A DNA stretch of 64,000 nucleotides. Source: CAIMFV01 sp040757715 (GTDB lineage Bacteria; Pseudomonadota; Alphaproteobacteria; Caulobacterales; Caulobacteraceae). This document shows, in pieces, positions 33,775 to 42,988 of the stretch (positions are counted from its first letter, which is position 1; every line of letters starts with the position of its first letter). The position numbers and the translations under genes were made by a program. The DNA lies in assembly GCA_040757715.1 (NCBI GenBank), contig JBFLWS010000014.1:1-64000 (forward strand), written 5' to 3'. A model generated the notes under the pieces. It had not been told where the DNA came from, did no database searches, and saw only the letters and a list, made by a program, of their open reading frames with translations.

Positions 33775-33934
33775 ACGGAGCAAGAGAAGCCCGCACTCAC
33801 CACGTCACCATGCATGCTTCGGTTGGGGAGACAAGCCGCCGCTCGCCACCGCTTGACGCCACGTCAGTGACGACAAGCCCTGCCGCGCCCGCCATACTCC
33901 AGGAAAACAGTCTGGAAACGCCGCAGGAGCCCGC

Positions 33935-34864
33935 ATGACCGCCCCCTTTGTCTCCCCCGACGCTGCTCAACTGCTGGCCATGCTGGCCGCGCAGGCCGGC
34001 CCGAAGCTGCGCGACATTCCCCCGGCGGACGGGCGGGCCATGTACGTCGCTCTCGCCCAGATGGCTGATCCGCCGCCGGTGGATTGCCCCACCGCCGAGA
34101 TCGCCATTCCGGGCCCCGCCGGCGCAATTCCTGGCCGGCTCTATGGCGACACGGCCAGCCACGGGCCGCTGATCGTCTTCTTCCACGGCGGCGGCTGGGT
34201 GATCGGCGACCTCGCCACCCATGACAGCTTCTGCCGCCACGTGGCGGCGAGCCTTGGCCTGCGGGTGCTGGCGGTGGACTATCGCCTGGCGCCCGAGCAC
34301 GCCTTCCCGGCGGCCTATGACGACTGCCTCGCCACCTTCAATTGGGCGAGGTCAGGTCCGACCGAGCTGGGGCCGAAGCCCACCAAACTGGGGGTGGCGG
34401 GCGATAGCGCCGGGGGCAATCTTGCCGCCGCGGTGGCGCTGGCGACGCGGGCCGGCGGCGGGCCGGACGCCCAGCTCCTGCTCTACCCGGCGGTGGACAT
34501 GGTGGGGCGCACGGCCAGCTATGAGCAGTTCAGCCAGGGCTACATGCTCGACGCCGACACCATGGACTATTTCGGCGGCTGCTATCTGCCCGATGGCGTC
34601 GACCGCGCCGACCCGAGCTGCTCGCCCTTGCTGGCGGCGGATCACGCCGGCGCGGCGCCGGCGGTGGTGGTGACCTGCGGCCTTGATCCCCTGCGCGACG
34701 AGGGCCGCGCCTACGCCGGCAAGCTCATCGCCGCCGGGGTGAACGTGCGCTACGCCGAGCTGCCCGGCCTGATCCACGGGGTGATCAATATGCGCCAGGC
34801 CCTGCCCAGCGCCGTCGCGCCGCTGGACGCGGCGCTCCGGGCTTTCGCTGAACTGTTGGCCTAG
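33935..34864 (+). CDS. Alpha/beta hydrolase, hormone-sensitive-lipase type esterase
   Basis: 309 residues. Oxyanion motif FFHGGGWVIG near residue 75, nucleophile elbow GDSAGGNLAAAVAL near residue 155, catalytic Asp in CGLDPLRDEG and His in LIHGVINM. This is the HSL (group IV) family acting on short acyl esters. CAGGAG precedes the ATG. Its 3' end overlaps the convergent ald gene by 4 bases. Confidence 0.92.
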   Translation: MTAPFVSPDAAQLLAMLAAQAGPKLRDIPPADGRAMYVALAQMADPPPVDCPTAEIAIPGPAGAIPGRLYGDTASHGPLIVFFHGGGWVIGDLATHDSFCRHVAASLGLRVLAVDYRLAPEHAFPAAYDDCLATFNWARSGPTELGPKPTKLGVAGDSAGGNLAAAVALATRAGGGPDAQLLLYPAVDMVGRTASYEQFSQGYMLDADTMDYFGGCYLPDGVDRADPSCSPLLAADHAGAAPAVVVTCGLDPLRDEGRAYAGKLIAAGVNVRYAELPGLIHGVINMRQALPSAVAPLDAALRAFAELLA

Positions 34865-35958
34865 GCTGCAAACGGCAGGGCGAGGGCCTCGGCCACCGCC
34901 TCGTGACGGATGACGCCGGCGGCCACGTTGAGGCCCCGCGCCAGGTGCGGATTGGCGGCCATGGCCGCCGCCGCGCCCTGGTTGGCGATGGCCATGACGA
35001 AGGGCAAGGTGGCGTTGTTCAGGGCCTGGGTCGAGGTGCGGGCCACGGCGCCCGGCATGTTGGCCACGCAATAGTGGACCACCCCGTCCACCACGAACAC
35101 CGGGTCGGCGTGGGTGGTGGCGTGCGAGGTCTCGAAGCAGCCGCCCTGGTCGATGGCGATGTCCACCATCACCGCGCCGCGCTGCATGGTGGCCAGCATG
35201 GAGCGGGTCACGAGCTTGGGCGCCGCCGCGCCCGGCACCAGCACCGCGCCGATGACGAGGTCGGCCGACTTCACGGCCTCAGCGATGGCGTTGCGTGAGG
35301 CGAAGGCGGTCTTCACCTTGCCGCCGAACACATGGTCGAGCTCGGCCAGGCGCGCAGTGGAGATGTCGAAGATGGTGACGTCGGCGCGCAGGCCCACCGC
35401 CATCTCGGCGGCGTGAGTTCCGGCGACGCCGCCGCCCAGCACGATCACTCGGCCCGGATGCACCCCGGGCACGCCGGACAGCAACACGCCGCGGCCGCCC
35501 GGTTCCTTCTCGAGGTAGTGCGCCCCCACCTGCACGCTCATGCGGCCGGCGACCTCGGACATGGGACGCAGCAGCGGCAGGCCGCCGCGGGTGTCGGTGA
35601 CCGTCTCATAGGCGATGCAGGTGGCGCCCGACTTCATCAACGCCTCGGCCTGCGGCTTGTCGGCGGCCAGGTGCAGATAGGTGAACAGGGTCTGGTCGCG
35701 GCGCAGCCAAGCGCATTCGTGCAGCTGCGGCTCCTTCACCTTCACCACCAGATCGGCGGCGTCGAACACGGCCTTGGCTTCGAGGGCGATGGTGGCTCCG
35801 GCGGCCACATAGTCCGCGTCGAGGAAGTCCACGCCCTTGCCGGCGTTGGTCTCCACCACCACCGAATGGCCGAGCGCGGTGAGCTCGGCGACAGCGTCCG
35901 GCGTCAAACCGACGCGATATTCGTGAACCTTGATCTCCTTGGGCACGCCGATACGCAT
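34861..35958 (-). CDS. ald: Alanine dehydrogenase
   Basis: 365 residues. MRIGVPKEIKVHEYRVGLTP N-terminus, substrate-binding KVKEPQLHECAWLR, HLAADKPQAEALMKSG, NAD fold VIVLGGGVAGTHAAEMAVGL, VMVDIAIDQGGCFETSHATTH. It interconverts alanine and pyruvate plus ammonia with NAD. Start with CAGGAGGAAACTC upstream. Divergent from an Lrp/AsnC gene, which fits an AldR-type control. Confidence 0.95.
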   Translation of the reverse strand: MRIGVPKEIKVHEYRVGLTPDAVAELTALGHSVVVETNAGKGVDFLDADYVAAGATIALEAKAVFDAADLVVKVKEPQLHECAWLRRDQTLFTYLHLAADKPQAEALMKSGATCIAYETVTDTRGGLPLLRPMSEVAGRMSVQVGAHYLEKEPGGRGVLLSGVPGVHPGRVIVLGGGVAGTHAAEMAVGLRADVTIFDISTARLAELDHVFGGKVKTAFASRNAIAEAVKSADLVIGAVLVPGAAAPKLVTRSMLATMQRGAVMVDIAIDQGGCFETSHATTHADPVFVVDGVVHYCVANMPGAVARTSTQALNNATLPFVMAIANQGAAAAMAANPHLARGLNVAAGVIRHEAVAEALALPFAA

Positions 35959-36093
35959 GAGTTTCCTCCTGAGGCACGATTTGAGAGCATTATAATCCCG
36001 CAACCTCGGCAAGAATTCCCATATTTCGCGGCGCGACGGCGTGGATTAGGATATGTTCGCGAATTTACCCCAGTAGTTTGGATTTCTTCCAAT

Positions 36094-36534
36094 ATGGACG
36101 CGCTCGACCGCAAAATCCTCGACGCCCTGAAGCGCGATTCCGCTCGCACCAGCGCCGACATCGCTGGCGAGATCGGCCTGTCGCCCTCGGCCACGCACCG
36201 GCGCATCAAGCTGTTGGAGAGCGAGGGCCTGATCCAGGGCTATCGCGCCCGCCTGTCCCGCGGCGCGCGAGGGCACCCCACCACCGTGTTCGTCTCGGTG
36301 ACGCTGAAGGATCAGGCGCAGGAGACCCTGGCCCGCTTCGAACAGGCGGTGCGCCGGGAGCCGGACATCGAGGAAGCGCACCTGATGAGCGGCGACAGCG
36401 ACTACCTGTTGAAGGTGGCCGTGCGCGCCGACGACAGCTTCGAGCGGGTGCACCGCGACACCCTCGCCCGCCTGCCCGGCGTGCAGCGGCTGGTGTCGCA
36501 GTTCTCTATCCGCACCGTGGTGGAGCCGGATTAA
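36094..36534 (+). CDS. Lrp/AsnC-family regulator
   Basis: 146 residues. Helix-turn-helix LDRKILDALKRDSARTSADIAGEIGLSPSATHRRIKLLESEG, then the RAM effector domain (VFVSVTLKDQAQETLARFEQAV, AHLMSGDSDYLLKVAVRADDSF). Divergent from ald with 135 bases between the starts; in many bacteria such a gene activates ald in response to alanine, so the name AldR would fit. It converges on the SDR gene across repeat copy 3. Confidence 0.92.
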   Translation: MDALDRKILDALKRDSARTSADIAGEIGLSPSATHRRIKLLESEGLIQGYRARLSRGARGHPTTVFVSVTLKDQAQETLARFEQAVRREPDIEEAHLMSGDSDYLLKVAVRADDSFERVHRDTLARLPGVQRLVSQFSIRTVVEPD

Positions 36535-36584
36535 CGCGGCTCCGAGGAAAAGTGGGAACCGGTTTTCCGCCCGCGGAGCCGCGT
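36534..36584. repeat. Degenerate copy 3 of the palindromic repeat with its own outer stem
   Basis: The core AAAAGTGGGAACCGGTTTTC (36548-36567) equals the centre of the 51-bp repeats, but the outer arms are replaced by ACGCGGCTCCG and CGGAGCCGCGT, a perfect 11-bp inverted repeat. It fills the gap between the convergent lrp and SDR genes, and its ends touch both stop codons. Likely bidirectional terminator. Confidence 0.75.
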
Positions 36585-37360
36585 CAAAAAATAGTATATC
36601 CGCCGTCGATGACGATGGAGTCGCCGGTGTGGAAGCGCGAGGCGTCCGAGGCGAAGTAGGCGGCGATGGCCGCGAAGTCCTCCGGCTCGCCCCAGCGGCG
36701 CATGGGCACGCGGCCTATGGCCTTTTCGTTGAACGTGTCCCAGGCCTGCAGGCCTTTGGTCATGTCAGAGCGGATCCAACCGGGCAGGATGGCGTTGGCG
36801 CGGATGCCGTAGCGCGCGTGCTCCACGGCGATGCCGCGGATCATGGCCTGCACCGCGGCCTTGGTGGAGGCGTAGGCCTCGTTGCGCGGGGCGCCGTGGA
36901 TGGCCGAGGTGGAGGACGTGACCACCAGGGAGCCGCCCGGATCGCCGGCCTGGGCGCGGGCGATCATGTGCTTGCAGGCTTCGCGGAAGGTCCAGAACAC
37001 CGAGTCGAGATTGATAGCCGTGATCCGGCGCCAGGCCTCGGTGGTGACGTCGGTGAAGGCCTGCCCGCCGCCGCCCACGCCGGCATTGGCGGCCACGAAG
37101 TCGAGCCGGCCGCGCGTGGCGATCACTTCGGCGATGGCGGCGCAGAGGGCGGCCTCGTCGCCCACGTCCACCTGCATGGCGCGCGCGGTGGGGTCGAGGG
37201 TCTTCAGCTTGGCTTCGGCGGCGGCGTTCTTGTCCGGGTTCTGGCCGAACACCACGATTTGCGCGCCGCAGCTCGCCAGACCCTCGGCCATGCCAAGCCC
37301 GATGCCGCCATTGCCGCCGGTGACCAGCGCCACCTTGCCCGTGAGATCAAACAGGCGCAT
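36584..37360 (-). CDS. Short-chain dehydrogenase/reductase (FabG-like)
   Basis: 258 residues of classical SDR type: TGxxxGIG as VTGGNGGIGLGMAEGL, NAG motif (AANAGVGG), catalytic Ser in SLVVTSSTSAIHG, YxxxK in EAYASTKAAVQAMIRG, and LPGWIRSDMT. The C-terminus SRFHTGDSIVIDGGYTIF is standard. Substrate unknown. GGGAGG precedes the ATG of MRLFDLTG. Confidence 0.92.
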   Translation of the reverse strand: MRLFDLTGKVALVTGGNGGIGLGMAEGLASCGAQIVVFGQNPDKNAAAEAKLKTLDPTARAMQVDVGDEAALCAAIAEVIATRGRLDFVAANAGVGGGGQAFTDVTTEAWRRITAINLDSVFWTFREACKHMIARAQAGDPGGSLVVTSSTSAIHGAPRNEAYASTKAAVQAMIRGIAVEHARYGIRANAILPGWIRSDMTKGLQAWDTFNEKAIGRVPMRRWGEPEDFAAIAAYFASDASRFHTGDSIVIDGGYTIF

Positions 37361-37512
37361 CGGCCCTCCCTCTTGCTTGTCGATAGGTCCCCGGTCTTTC
37401 ACCCTCAGGCGGCGCGACGCAAGCGTGACGTAGCGTTATGGTGGTCTCAGCCCTGGTCGCGGGCTCGCCGCTTTGCTAGGCCTTTAGCGTCTCATCAGGT
37501 CGAGGGTTCGCC

Positions 37513-37791
37513 ATGGCGCACGTCGCGTCGGAAAAGACCAAGCTCTTGAATCGTCTGCGCCGGCTGAAGGGTCAGCTCGACGCCCTGGAACGCTCCGTGG
37601 ACGCCGACAGCGAATGCGCCCGGGTGCTGCAACAGGCCACCGCCTGCCGCGGGGCCCTCGACGGCTTCATCGCCGAGGTGATCGAGGATCACATCCGCGA
37701 GCACATGGTGGACGAGACGGCACCGCAAGACGATTCGCGTCGTCAGGCGGCCGAAGAGCTCATCGCCATCGTCCACTCCTACATCACCTAA
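37513..37791 (+). CDS. RcnR-like metal-sensing repressor (CsoR/RcnR family)
   Basis: 92 residues, all-helical. Ligand positions His3, Cys35, His60 and His64 are all present, the set that defines Ni/Co-sensing RcnR-type members, rather than the Cys-His-Cys of copper CsoR or the formaldehyde set of FrmR. Other family residues: RLKGQLDALERSVD, VLQQATACRGALDGFIAEVIEDHI. A likely operator lies just after the gene, before a porin gene, so the repressor probably controls the porin. Metal identity is inferred from ligands only. Confidence 0.88.
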   Translation: MAHVASEKTKLLNRLRRLKGQLDALERSVDADSECARVLQQATACRGALDGFIAEVIEDHIREHMVDETAPQDDSRRQAAEELIAIVHSYIT

Positions 37792-37805
37792 GCGCCACTT
37801 GACGC

Positions 37806-37822
37806 ATACCCCCTCCGGGTAT
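37806..37822. promoter_or_regulatory. Candidate CsoR/RcnR-type operator
   Basis: ATACCCCCTCCGGGTAT: a C/G tract flanked by inverted ATACCC/GGGTAT, the form of operator recognised by CsoR/RcnR-family repressors. It lies 15 bases after the repressor stop and about 100 bases before the porin start. Confidence 0.6.
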
Positions 37823-37922
37823 ATCAGCGCCGCCATGTCCTGCGGCGCGGCGCGCGTGTGCAATCGTTGTCATGATTGCCGCCTACAGCAGGACCAGCAT
37901 TATGACTGCGGGAGGGCGGAGC

Positions 37923-39290
37923 ATGATGATCCGTTTAATATCGGCGGCGGCCGCCGCCAGCCTTGGCTTGGGTCTGAACCTTGGCCTGACCGAGCGAGTC
38001 CTTGCCGATCCGCAAAGCGCTGCTGCTGAAATCCCCGCCCCCAAGTTAAGCCTTCCCGAGTGGGCCGTGCATGCTCAGGCGACCCTGGTGGACCAGTTCC
38101 ACCCGGCGTTTCGTGCGCCCTATCAAGGCGCGAACAGCCTGAACCACGGCGCGCGCGGCAACGAAACCTTCGACGCCACGCTCTATCTCGGCGTCCGGCC
38201 GTGGGCCGGCGCCGAGCTGTGGGTCAATCCCGAGATCGATCAAGGTTTCGGCCTCTCCAACACCTTGGGCGTCGCCGGCTTCCCCTCAGGCGAGGCCTAC
38301 AAGGTGGGCAAGGCCCATACCTATTACCGCACACCACGCCTCTTCCTGCGCCAGACCGTCAATCTCGGCGGCGAAAGCCAAGCTGTGGACGCGGATCTCA
38401 ACGTCATGGCCGGCAAGCAGACGGACAACCGGCTGGTGTTCACCGTGGGCAAGTTCTCGGTCCCCGACATTTTCGACGCCTCCAGCGTGGCCCACGATCC
38501 GCGCAACGACTTCATGAACTGGTCGATCGTGGAGGCCGGCAGTTTCGACTACGCCGCCGACGCTTGGGGCTATACGCCGGGCGCCGCCGCCGAGCTCTAC
38601 TGGCAGCCCTGGGCGGCGCGCGTGGCGGTGATGGACATGTCCAACGTGCCCAACTCCACCCGCTGGGACACGCACCTCGGCCAGGTGCAGTTCATCGCTG
38701 AGCTGGAGCGCGACTGGACGGTGAAGGACATGGCCGGCTCGGTGCGTCTCACCGGCTATGTCAGCCGCGGCCGCATGGGCAAGTTCACCGACGCCGTGGC
38801 CGAGGCCACGCTATCCGGCCAACCCGCCGACACCGCCGTCGTGCGTCGCTACGCCAACCGCCCGGGCTTCAGCCTGGCGGTGGACCAGCAGCTCACCGCC
38901 GATGTCACGGCCTTCGCCCGCATGGGCGCCGCCGACCCGCACCACGAGACCTTCGAGTTCACTGACATCGACTCCACCGCCTCGGCGGGCGTGTCGGTGA
39001 AGGGCAAGGCCTGGGGCCGGTCCGACGACACCATTGGCGTGGCGGGGGTGGTGAACCGCATCGGCGTCGCGCATCGGGCCTTCCTCAACGCCGGCGGCCT
39101 CGGCGTCACCGTGGGCGACGGCAAGCTGCCCCACTACGGCGACGAGCGCGACCTGGAGGCCTATTACAAGGTGACGGTGGCCAAGGGCGCGGCGGTGAGC
39201 CTCGACTATCAGTACATTGACAATCCCGCCTACAACCGCGACCGCGGCCCGGTGTCGATCCTCGGCGTGCGGCTGCACTGGCAGCGTTGA
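37923..39290 (+). CDS. OprB-family outer-membrane porin
   Basis: 455 residues with an N-terminal signal (MMIRLISAAAAASLGLGLNL...VLA). Typical OprB features: VHAQATLVDQFHPAFRAPYQGANSL, LYLGVRPWAGAELWVNPEI, GLSNTLGVAGFPSGEAYKVG, PRLFLRQTVNLGG, FTVGKFSVPDIFD, and an aromatic C-terminal strand ending LHWQR. OprB porins allow carbohydrate diffusion, but this one follows a metal-responsive repressor and its operator, so a metal-linked role is possible. GGAGGG precedes the ATG. Confidence 0.88.
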   Translation: MMIRLISAAAAASLGLGLNLGLTERVLADPQSAAAEIPAPKLSLPEWAVHAQATLVDQFHPAFRAPYQGANSLNHGARGNETFDATLYLGVRPWAGAELWVNPEIDQGFGLSNTLGVAGFPSGEAYKVGKAHTYYRTPRLFLRQTVNLGGESQAVDADLNVMAGKQTDNRLVFTVGKFSVPDIFDASSVAHDPRNDFMNWSIVEAGSFDYAADAWGYTPGAAAELYWQPWAARVAVMDMSNVPNSTRWDTHLGQVQFIAELERDWTVKDMAGSVRLTGYVSRGRMGKFTDAVAEATLSGQPADTAVVRRYANRPGFSLAVDQQLTADVTAFARMGAADPHHETFEFTDIDSTASAGVSVKGKAWGRSDDTIGVAGVVNRIGVAHRAFLNAGGLGVTVGDGKLPHYGDERDLEAYYKVTVAKGAAVSLDYQYIDNPAYNRDRGPVSILGVRLHWQR

Positions 39291-39368
39291 GGCCAAGACG
39301 CGCGACTCGTCGGCACGGCTTAAATTTGTTACACTTTCTAACCTGTTCGCCATTTGGTGCGGCAAGCC

Positions 39369-39611
39369 ATGAAAGAAGTCGCAGCCGTCGAAGCCGAGAC
39401 CAAGCTCGCGGAGTTACTCGACCTGGTCGAGGCCGGTGAGGAGGTTTTGATTACGCGCCAGGGCGAGCCCGTTGCGCGACTGACGCCCGCGAATCGCCCC
39501 TCCTCGCGAGAGCGCAGCCAGCAAGCCGCCGCTGCGCTCCGCCGGCATCGGCAGGGCGTGACGTTGGGCGACCTTGAGCTGAAGGCGTTGATCGACGAAG
39601 GGCGTCGATGA
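39369..39611 (+). CDS. vapB: Phd-type antitoxin (VapB role)
   Basis: 80 residues. N-terminal Phd/YefM fold: VAAVEAETKLAELLDLVEAGEEVLITRQGEPVARLTPA; the C-terminal tail should wrap the toxin. Start at the ATG of MKEVAAVE; a TTG five codons earlier (39354) is possible. The stop overlaps the toxin ATG (ATGA), the standard coupling of this toxin-antitoxin class. Confidence 0.88.
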   Translation: MKEVAAVEAETKLAELLDLVEAGEEVLITRQGEPVARLTPANRPSSRERSQQAAAALRRHRQGVTLGDLELKALIDEGRR

Positions 39612-40018
39612 GCCTGGTGCTCGATGCGTCGGTCGCCCTCGCCTGGTGCTTTCAGGATGAAACCTCAGCGCTCGCCGAGCGTGCTCTTGACGAGCTTGTC
39701 GTTTCGGGCGGCGTGGTCCCTGGTCTGTGGCGATTGGAAGTGGCCAACGCATTGAAGATGGCTGTGCGACGCGGGCGCATGACGCTGGCGCAGCGTGATC
39801 AGGCGCTGGCCGACCTCGCAGATCTCGCGGTCGCGGTAGACGTCGAGACAGACACACAGGCGTGGACCGCCACGTTGACGCTCGCCGATCGGTTCAACTT
39901 GACCCTTTATGACGCCGCCTATCTGGAGCTGGCGCAGCGTCGCAACCTTCCTCTGGCCAGCCTCGATACGGCGCTTTGCAACGCCTCCCAGACGCTCGGG
40001 CTGCTATTCGAAGGCTGA
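39608..40018 (+). CDS. vapC: VapC-type PIN-domain toxin
   Basis: 136 residues. PIN-domain acidic residues in LVLDASVALAWC (Asp), RLEVANALKMA (Glu), and LTLYDAAYLELAQRRNLPLASLDTAL (two Asp), all intact, so probably an active Mg-dependent RNase. It has a full-length partner antitoxin. Converges on the next gene with 2 bases between the stops. Confidence 0.92.
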   Translation: MSLVLDASVALAWCFQDETSALAERALDELVVSGGVVPGLWRLEVANALKMAVRRGRMTLAQRDQALADLADLAVAVDVETDTQAWTATLTLADRFNLTLYDAAYLELAQRRNLPLASLDTALCNASQTLGLLFEG

Positions 40019-40020
40019 CT

Positions 40021-40794
40021 TTACGGCAGCGGGACACCGATGACGGCCTTGGCCACCCAGCCGTCCGTGACCTTGGTCCAGCCGCGCCCGACGCCGAGAT
40101 TCAGGTTCCAGCCGTGGACGTCGACATCGGCCACCGCATAGAGGCTCTGCTCGTTCTGATCAAAGCGGCCGAAATTGCGATGGTCGCCCAGGGTGTTGTA
40201 GGATTCTACGCCCAGCGAGAGGCCCTTCGTCACCTCGTAGCCGACCTTGCCGGTGAGCTCCAGCGACACCGGGGCGGGCTTCGGACCGCTCACGGTCCAA
40301 TCGACATTGGCGTTTACGGCGAGGTCCCATTTGCCCGCCTTCCAGCCGGCGATGCCTTTCAGCTCGGCGTTCCAGGGGTTCTCATCATACCGATGGCTGA
40401 CCCGGCCGATCTCGAAATTCAGCCCCACGTACCAGGGCTGGCTCTCCGGCCGCGGAGGGATGTATTTCAGCCGCACCTTCTCCCCGCCCACGGTGTAGGT
40501 CCCGTGCGAGTCGAGCTGGGACAGCACATAGAACCCGGCCTCCAGACCCGGCCCGAGGCCGCAATAGAATTCCGGCGTCAGCCGATAATCGTGGTTGGGA
40601 ACCTGCCCGGCGAGATAGTCGGCGGTCCGGGCGCCTGAGGCCACATAGACATTGTGCAGATCGAGCCCGAAGTGGCCCGGCTTCACCGTGTCGTCCTCAT
40701 AGACCTGGATTTCTTCCGGCGCGGCGTGGGCGGAGCCTGCCGCAGCCGACATGGACATCGCCGCGGCGGCAGCGCAAAAAACATGACGCTTCAA
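40021..40794 (-). CDS. Exported beta-rich protein, uncharacterised
   Basis: About 257 residues from a TTG start (GGGGAT upstream) giving a clean signal peptide: LKRHVFCAAAAAMSMSAAAG then SAHA-APEE. The mature part is a series of amphipathic strands (FGLDLHNVYVASG, EAGFYVLSQLDSHGTYTV, PWYVGLNFEIGRVSHRY, GVESYNTLGDHRNFG, LNLGVGRGWTKV), like small outer-membrane barrels. An ATG at 40836 is the alternative start. No specific family is claimed. Confidence 0.7.
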   Translation of the reverse strand: MKRHVFCAAAAAMSMSAAAGSAHAAPEEIQVYEDDTVKPGHFGLDLHNVYVASGARTADYLAGQVPNHDYRLTPEFYCGLGPGLEAGFYVLSQLDSHGTYTVGGEKVRLKYIPPRPESQPWYVGLNFEIGRVSHRYDENPWNAELKGIAGWKAGKWDLAVNANVDWTVSGPKPAPVSLELTGKVGYEVTKGLSLGVESYNTLGDHRNFGRFDQNEQSLYAVADVDVHGWNLNLGVGRGWTKVTDGWVAKAVIGVPLP

Positions 40795-40877
40795 GACAGC
40801 ATCCCCACGCTTCCAGCGGGATATGCGTGAGATCATGTCGGGGCGCAACCGCGTGGCCGTGACAAAAATCCTATTGC

Positions 40878-41657
40878 CTATTCGAACGGCGGGAAGTCGT
40901 CGTCGAGATAGCCGTCCAGGAAGTCGAACGCCTTGCCCTTGAAGAGGCCGTGGGTGATGAGGCCGAAGTGGTCGCAGCCGGGCACGGTCTCGGCCCGCGC
41001 GCCGGGGATGGCGTCCGCGAGCCCCTCGGCGCGACCCGCCAGGGCGTCGCGCGAGCCCACGACCACCAGGGTGGGCGCCCGCACAGCGTCAAGCGCCTCG
41101 AGCGAGAAGCTCCGCCCTTGCCCTTCCGACAGGGCCGCGAGCGCCAGGCGATCCTCGCCCTGCTCGTCGGCGAACTGGCGAAAGCTGCGCAGGAGCGGAT
41201 GGTCGATGGCCGCCGGGTCCTCGGCCCGCATGGCGGCGGCGAGCGAGCCGGCCTCGCGCGAAGGCTCGAACAGCCGCTCGCCGACCCCGGCCAGGATCAG
41301 CTTTTGCACCTTTTGCGGATGATCGAGGGCGAGGCCGAGCGCCATGCGTGCGCCCAGCGAGAAGCCGATCACCGCGGCCGAGGCCACGCCGAGATGGTCC
41401 ATCAGCGCGGCCACGTCCTCGGCCATCGCAACATGGCTGTAGTCGGCCGGGTCGTGCGACTTCAGGCTCTCGCCATGGCCGCGCAGATCAAGCGCGATCA
41501 CCCGCTCGCCGCGCGGCTCGAACGCCTTTAGCCAGCCCGTACGTCGCCAGCCCTCGTTGCGATTGGAGGCGAAGCCATGGATCAGCACCACGGCGGGCGC
41601 AGCCTTCGGCCCGAAGTCGTCGTAGGCGATGGCGCCGGCGGCGGTGTCGAACAGCAT
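40878..41657 (-). CDS. Alpha/beta hydrolase
   Basis: 259 residues. Oxyanion region VLIHGFASNRNEGW, DLRGHGESLKSHDPADY, nucleophile elbow AAVIGFSLGARMALGLA, catalytic Asp region PTLVVVGSRDALAG and His in VPGCDHFGLI. Related to 3-oxoadipate enol-lactonase/lipase-type hydrolases; the substrate is unknown. It is divergent from the thiolase gene (about 140 bases). Confidence 0.88.
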   Translation of the reverse strand: MLFDTAAGAIAYDDFGPKAAPAVVLIHGFASNRNEGWRRTGWLKAFEPRGERVIALDLRGHGESLKSHDPADYSHVAMAEDVAALMDHLGVASAAVIGFSLGARMALGLALDHPQKVQKLILAGVGERLFEPSREAGSLAAAMRAEDPAAIDHPLLRSFRQFADEQGEDRLALAALSEGQGRSFSLEALDAVRAPTLVVVGSRDALAGRAEGLADAIPGARAETVPGCDHFGLITHGLFKGKAFDFLDGYLDDDFPPFE

Positions 41658-41795
41658 GGCCTCTCCCTTGGCGCTTTACCCGCAGCCATAGGACCAAATC
41701 CTACCTTCTGAAAAGCCGCGCGCTTGCCTGACGCGGGGTCAGCCGGCTTATGTCGACGGAACATAGGAAAAGAAATCGTCCCCAGGAGACACCCC

Positions 41796-42965
41796 ATGGA
41801 AGCCTATATCGTCGCCGCCGCTCGCACCGCCGGAGGCCGCAAGGGCGGCCGCGTGTCGGGCTGGCACCCCACCGACCTGGCCAGCGAAGTGCTGAACGCC
41901 CTGGTGGACCGCACCGGCGCCGATCCGGCCCTGGTGGAGGATGTGATCTGGGGCTGCGTCACCCAGGCCGGCGAGCAGGGCTTCAATGTAGCGCGCAACG
42001 CCGTGCTGGCCTCCAAGCTGCCCGAAAGCGTGCCGGCCACCTCGGTGGACCGCCAGTGCGGCTCCTCCCAGCAGGCCATCCACTTCGCCGCCGCCACGGT
42101 GATGGCCGGGGCCATGGACGTGGTCATCGCCGGCGGGGTGGAGAGCATGAGCCGCGCGCCCATGGGCCTCGCCACCTCGCTCCCCTACAAGAACGGCTTT
42201 GGCCAGCCCAAGAGCCCGCGCCAGGAAGAGCGCTATCCCGGCATCCAGTTCAGCCAGTTCGTGGGCGCCGAAATGGTGGCCAAGAAGCACGGCTTCAAGC
42301 GCGAACACCTCGACGACTTCGGCTTCGCCAGCCACCAGAAGGCCATCGCCGCCACCAAGGCCGGCGCCTTCCAGGACGAGATCGTGCCCCTCGACATCAC
42401 CCTCGCCGACGGGGCCAAGGATGTGCACAGCATCGATGAAGGCATCCGCTTCGACGTCACCCGCGAGGGCATAGGCAATGTGAAGCTGCTCAGCGAGGAG
42501 GGCTGCATCACCGCCGCTACTTCGAGCCAGATCTGCGACGGCTCCGCCGCGGTGATGATCGTCAACGAGCGCGGCCTAAAGGCCCTGGGCGTGCAGCCGC
42601 TGGCCCGCATCCACCACATGACCGTCACCGGCGGCGACCCGGTGATCATGCTGGAGGAGCCCCTCTTCGCCACCGAAAAGGCGCTCAAGCGCGCCGGCAT
42701 GAAGATCGACGAGATCGACCTCTATGAGGTGAATGAGGCCTTCGCCCCCGTGCCCCTGGCCTGGCTGAAGCACCTGGGCGCCGATCCCGCGCGCCTGAAC
42801 GTCAACGGCGGGGCCATCGCGCTCGGCCACCCTCTGGGCGGGTCGGGCGCCAAGCTGATGACCACCCTTGTCCACGCCCTGCGCAGCCGCGGCAAGCGCT
42901 ACGGCCTGCAGACCATGTGCGAAGGCGGCGGGCTGGCCAACGTCACCATCATCGAACGACTCTAA
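41796..42965 (+). CDS. Acetyl-CoA C-acyltransferase (thiolase)
   Basis: 389 residues with all thiolase motifs: nucleophilic Cys in TSVDRQCGSSQQAIHFA, VNEAFAPVPLAW, NVNGGAIALGHPLGGSGAKL and the second Cys in TMCEGGGLANV. The variant SRAPMGLATSLP and GFGQPKSP are like acetyl-CoA acetyltransferases of lipid or steroid degradation. CAGGAG precedes the ATG. The OYE gene follows 23 bases later, so they probably form an operon. Confidence 0.93.
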   Translation: MEAYIVAAARTAGGRKGGRVSGWHPTDLASEVLNALVDRTGADPALVEDVIWGCVTQAGEQGFNVARNAVLASKLPESVPATSVDRQCGSSQQAIHFAAATVMAGAMDVVIAGGVESMSRAPMGLATSLPYKNGFGQPKSPRQEERYPGIQFSQFVGAEMVAKKHGFKREHLDDFGFASHQKAIAATKAGAFQDEIVPLDITLADGAKDVHSIDEGIRFDVTREGIGNVKLLSEEGCITAATSSQICDGSAAVMIVNERGLKALGVQPLARIHHMTVTGGDPVIMLEEPLFATEKALKRAGMKIDEIDLYEVNEAFAPVPLAWLKHLGADPARLNVNGGAIALGHPLGGSGAKLMTTLVHALRSRGKRYGLQTMCEGGGLANVTIIERL

Positions 42966-42988
42966 GCGTCTAACAAAGGCTCCGCTGC

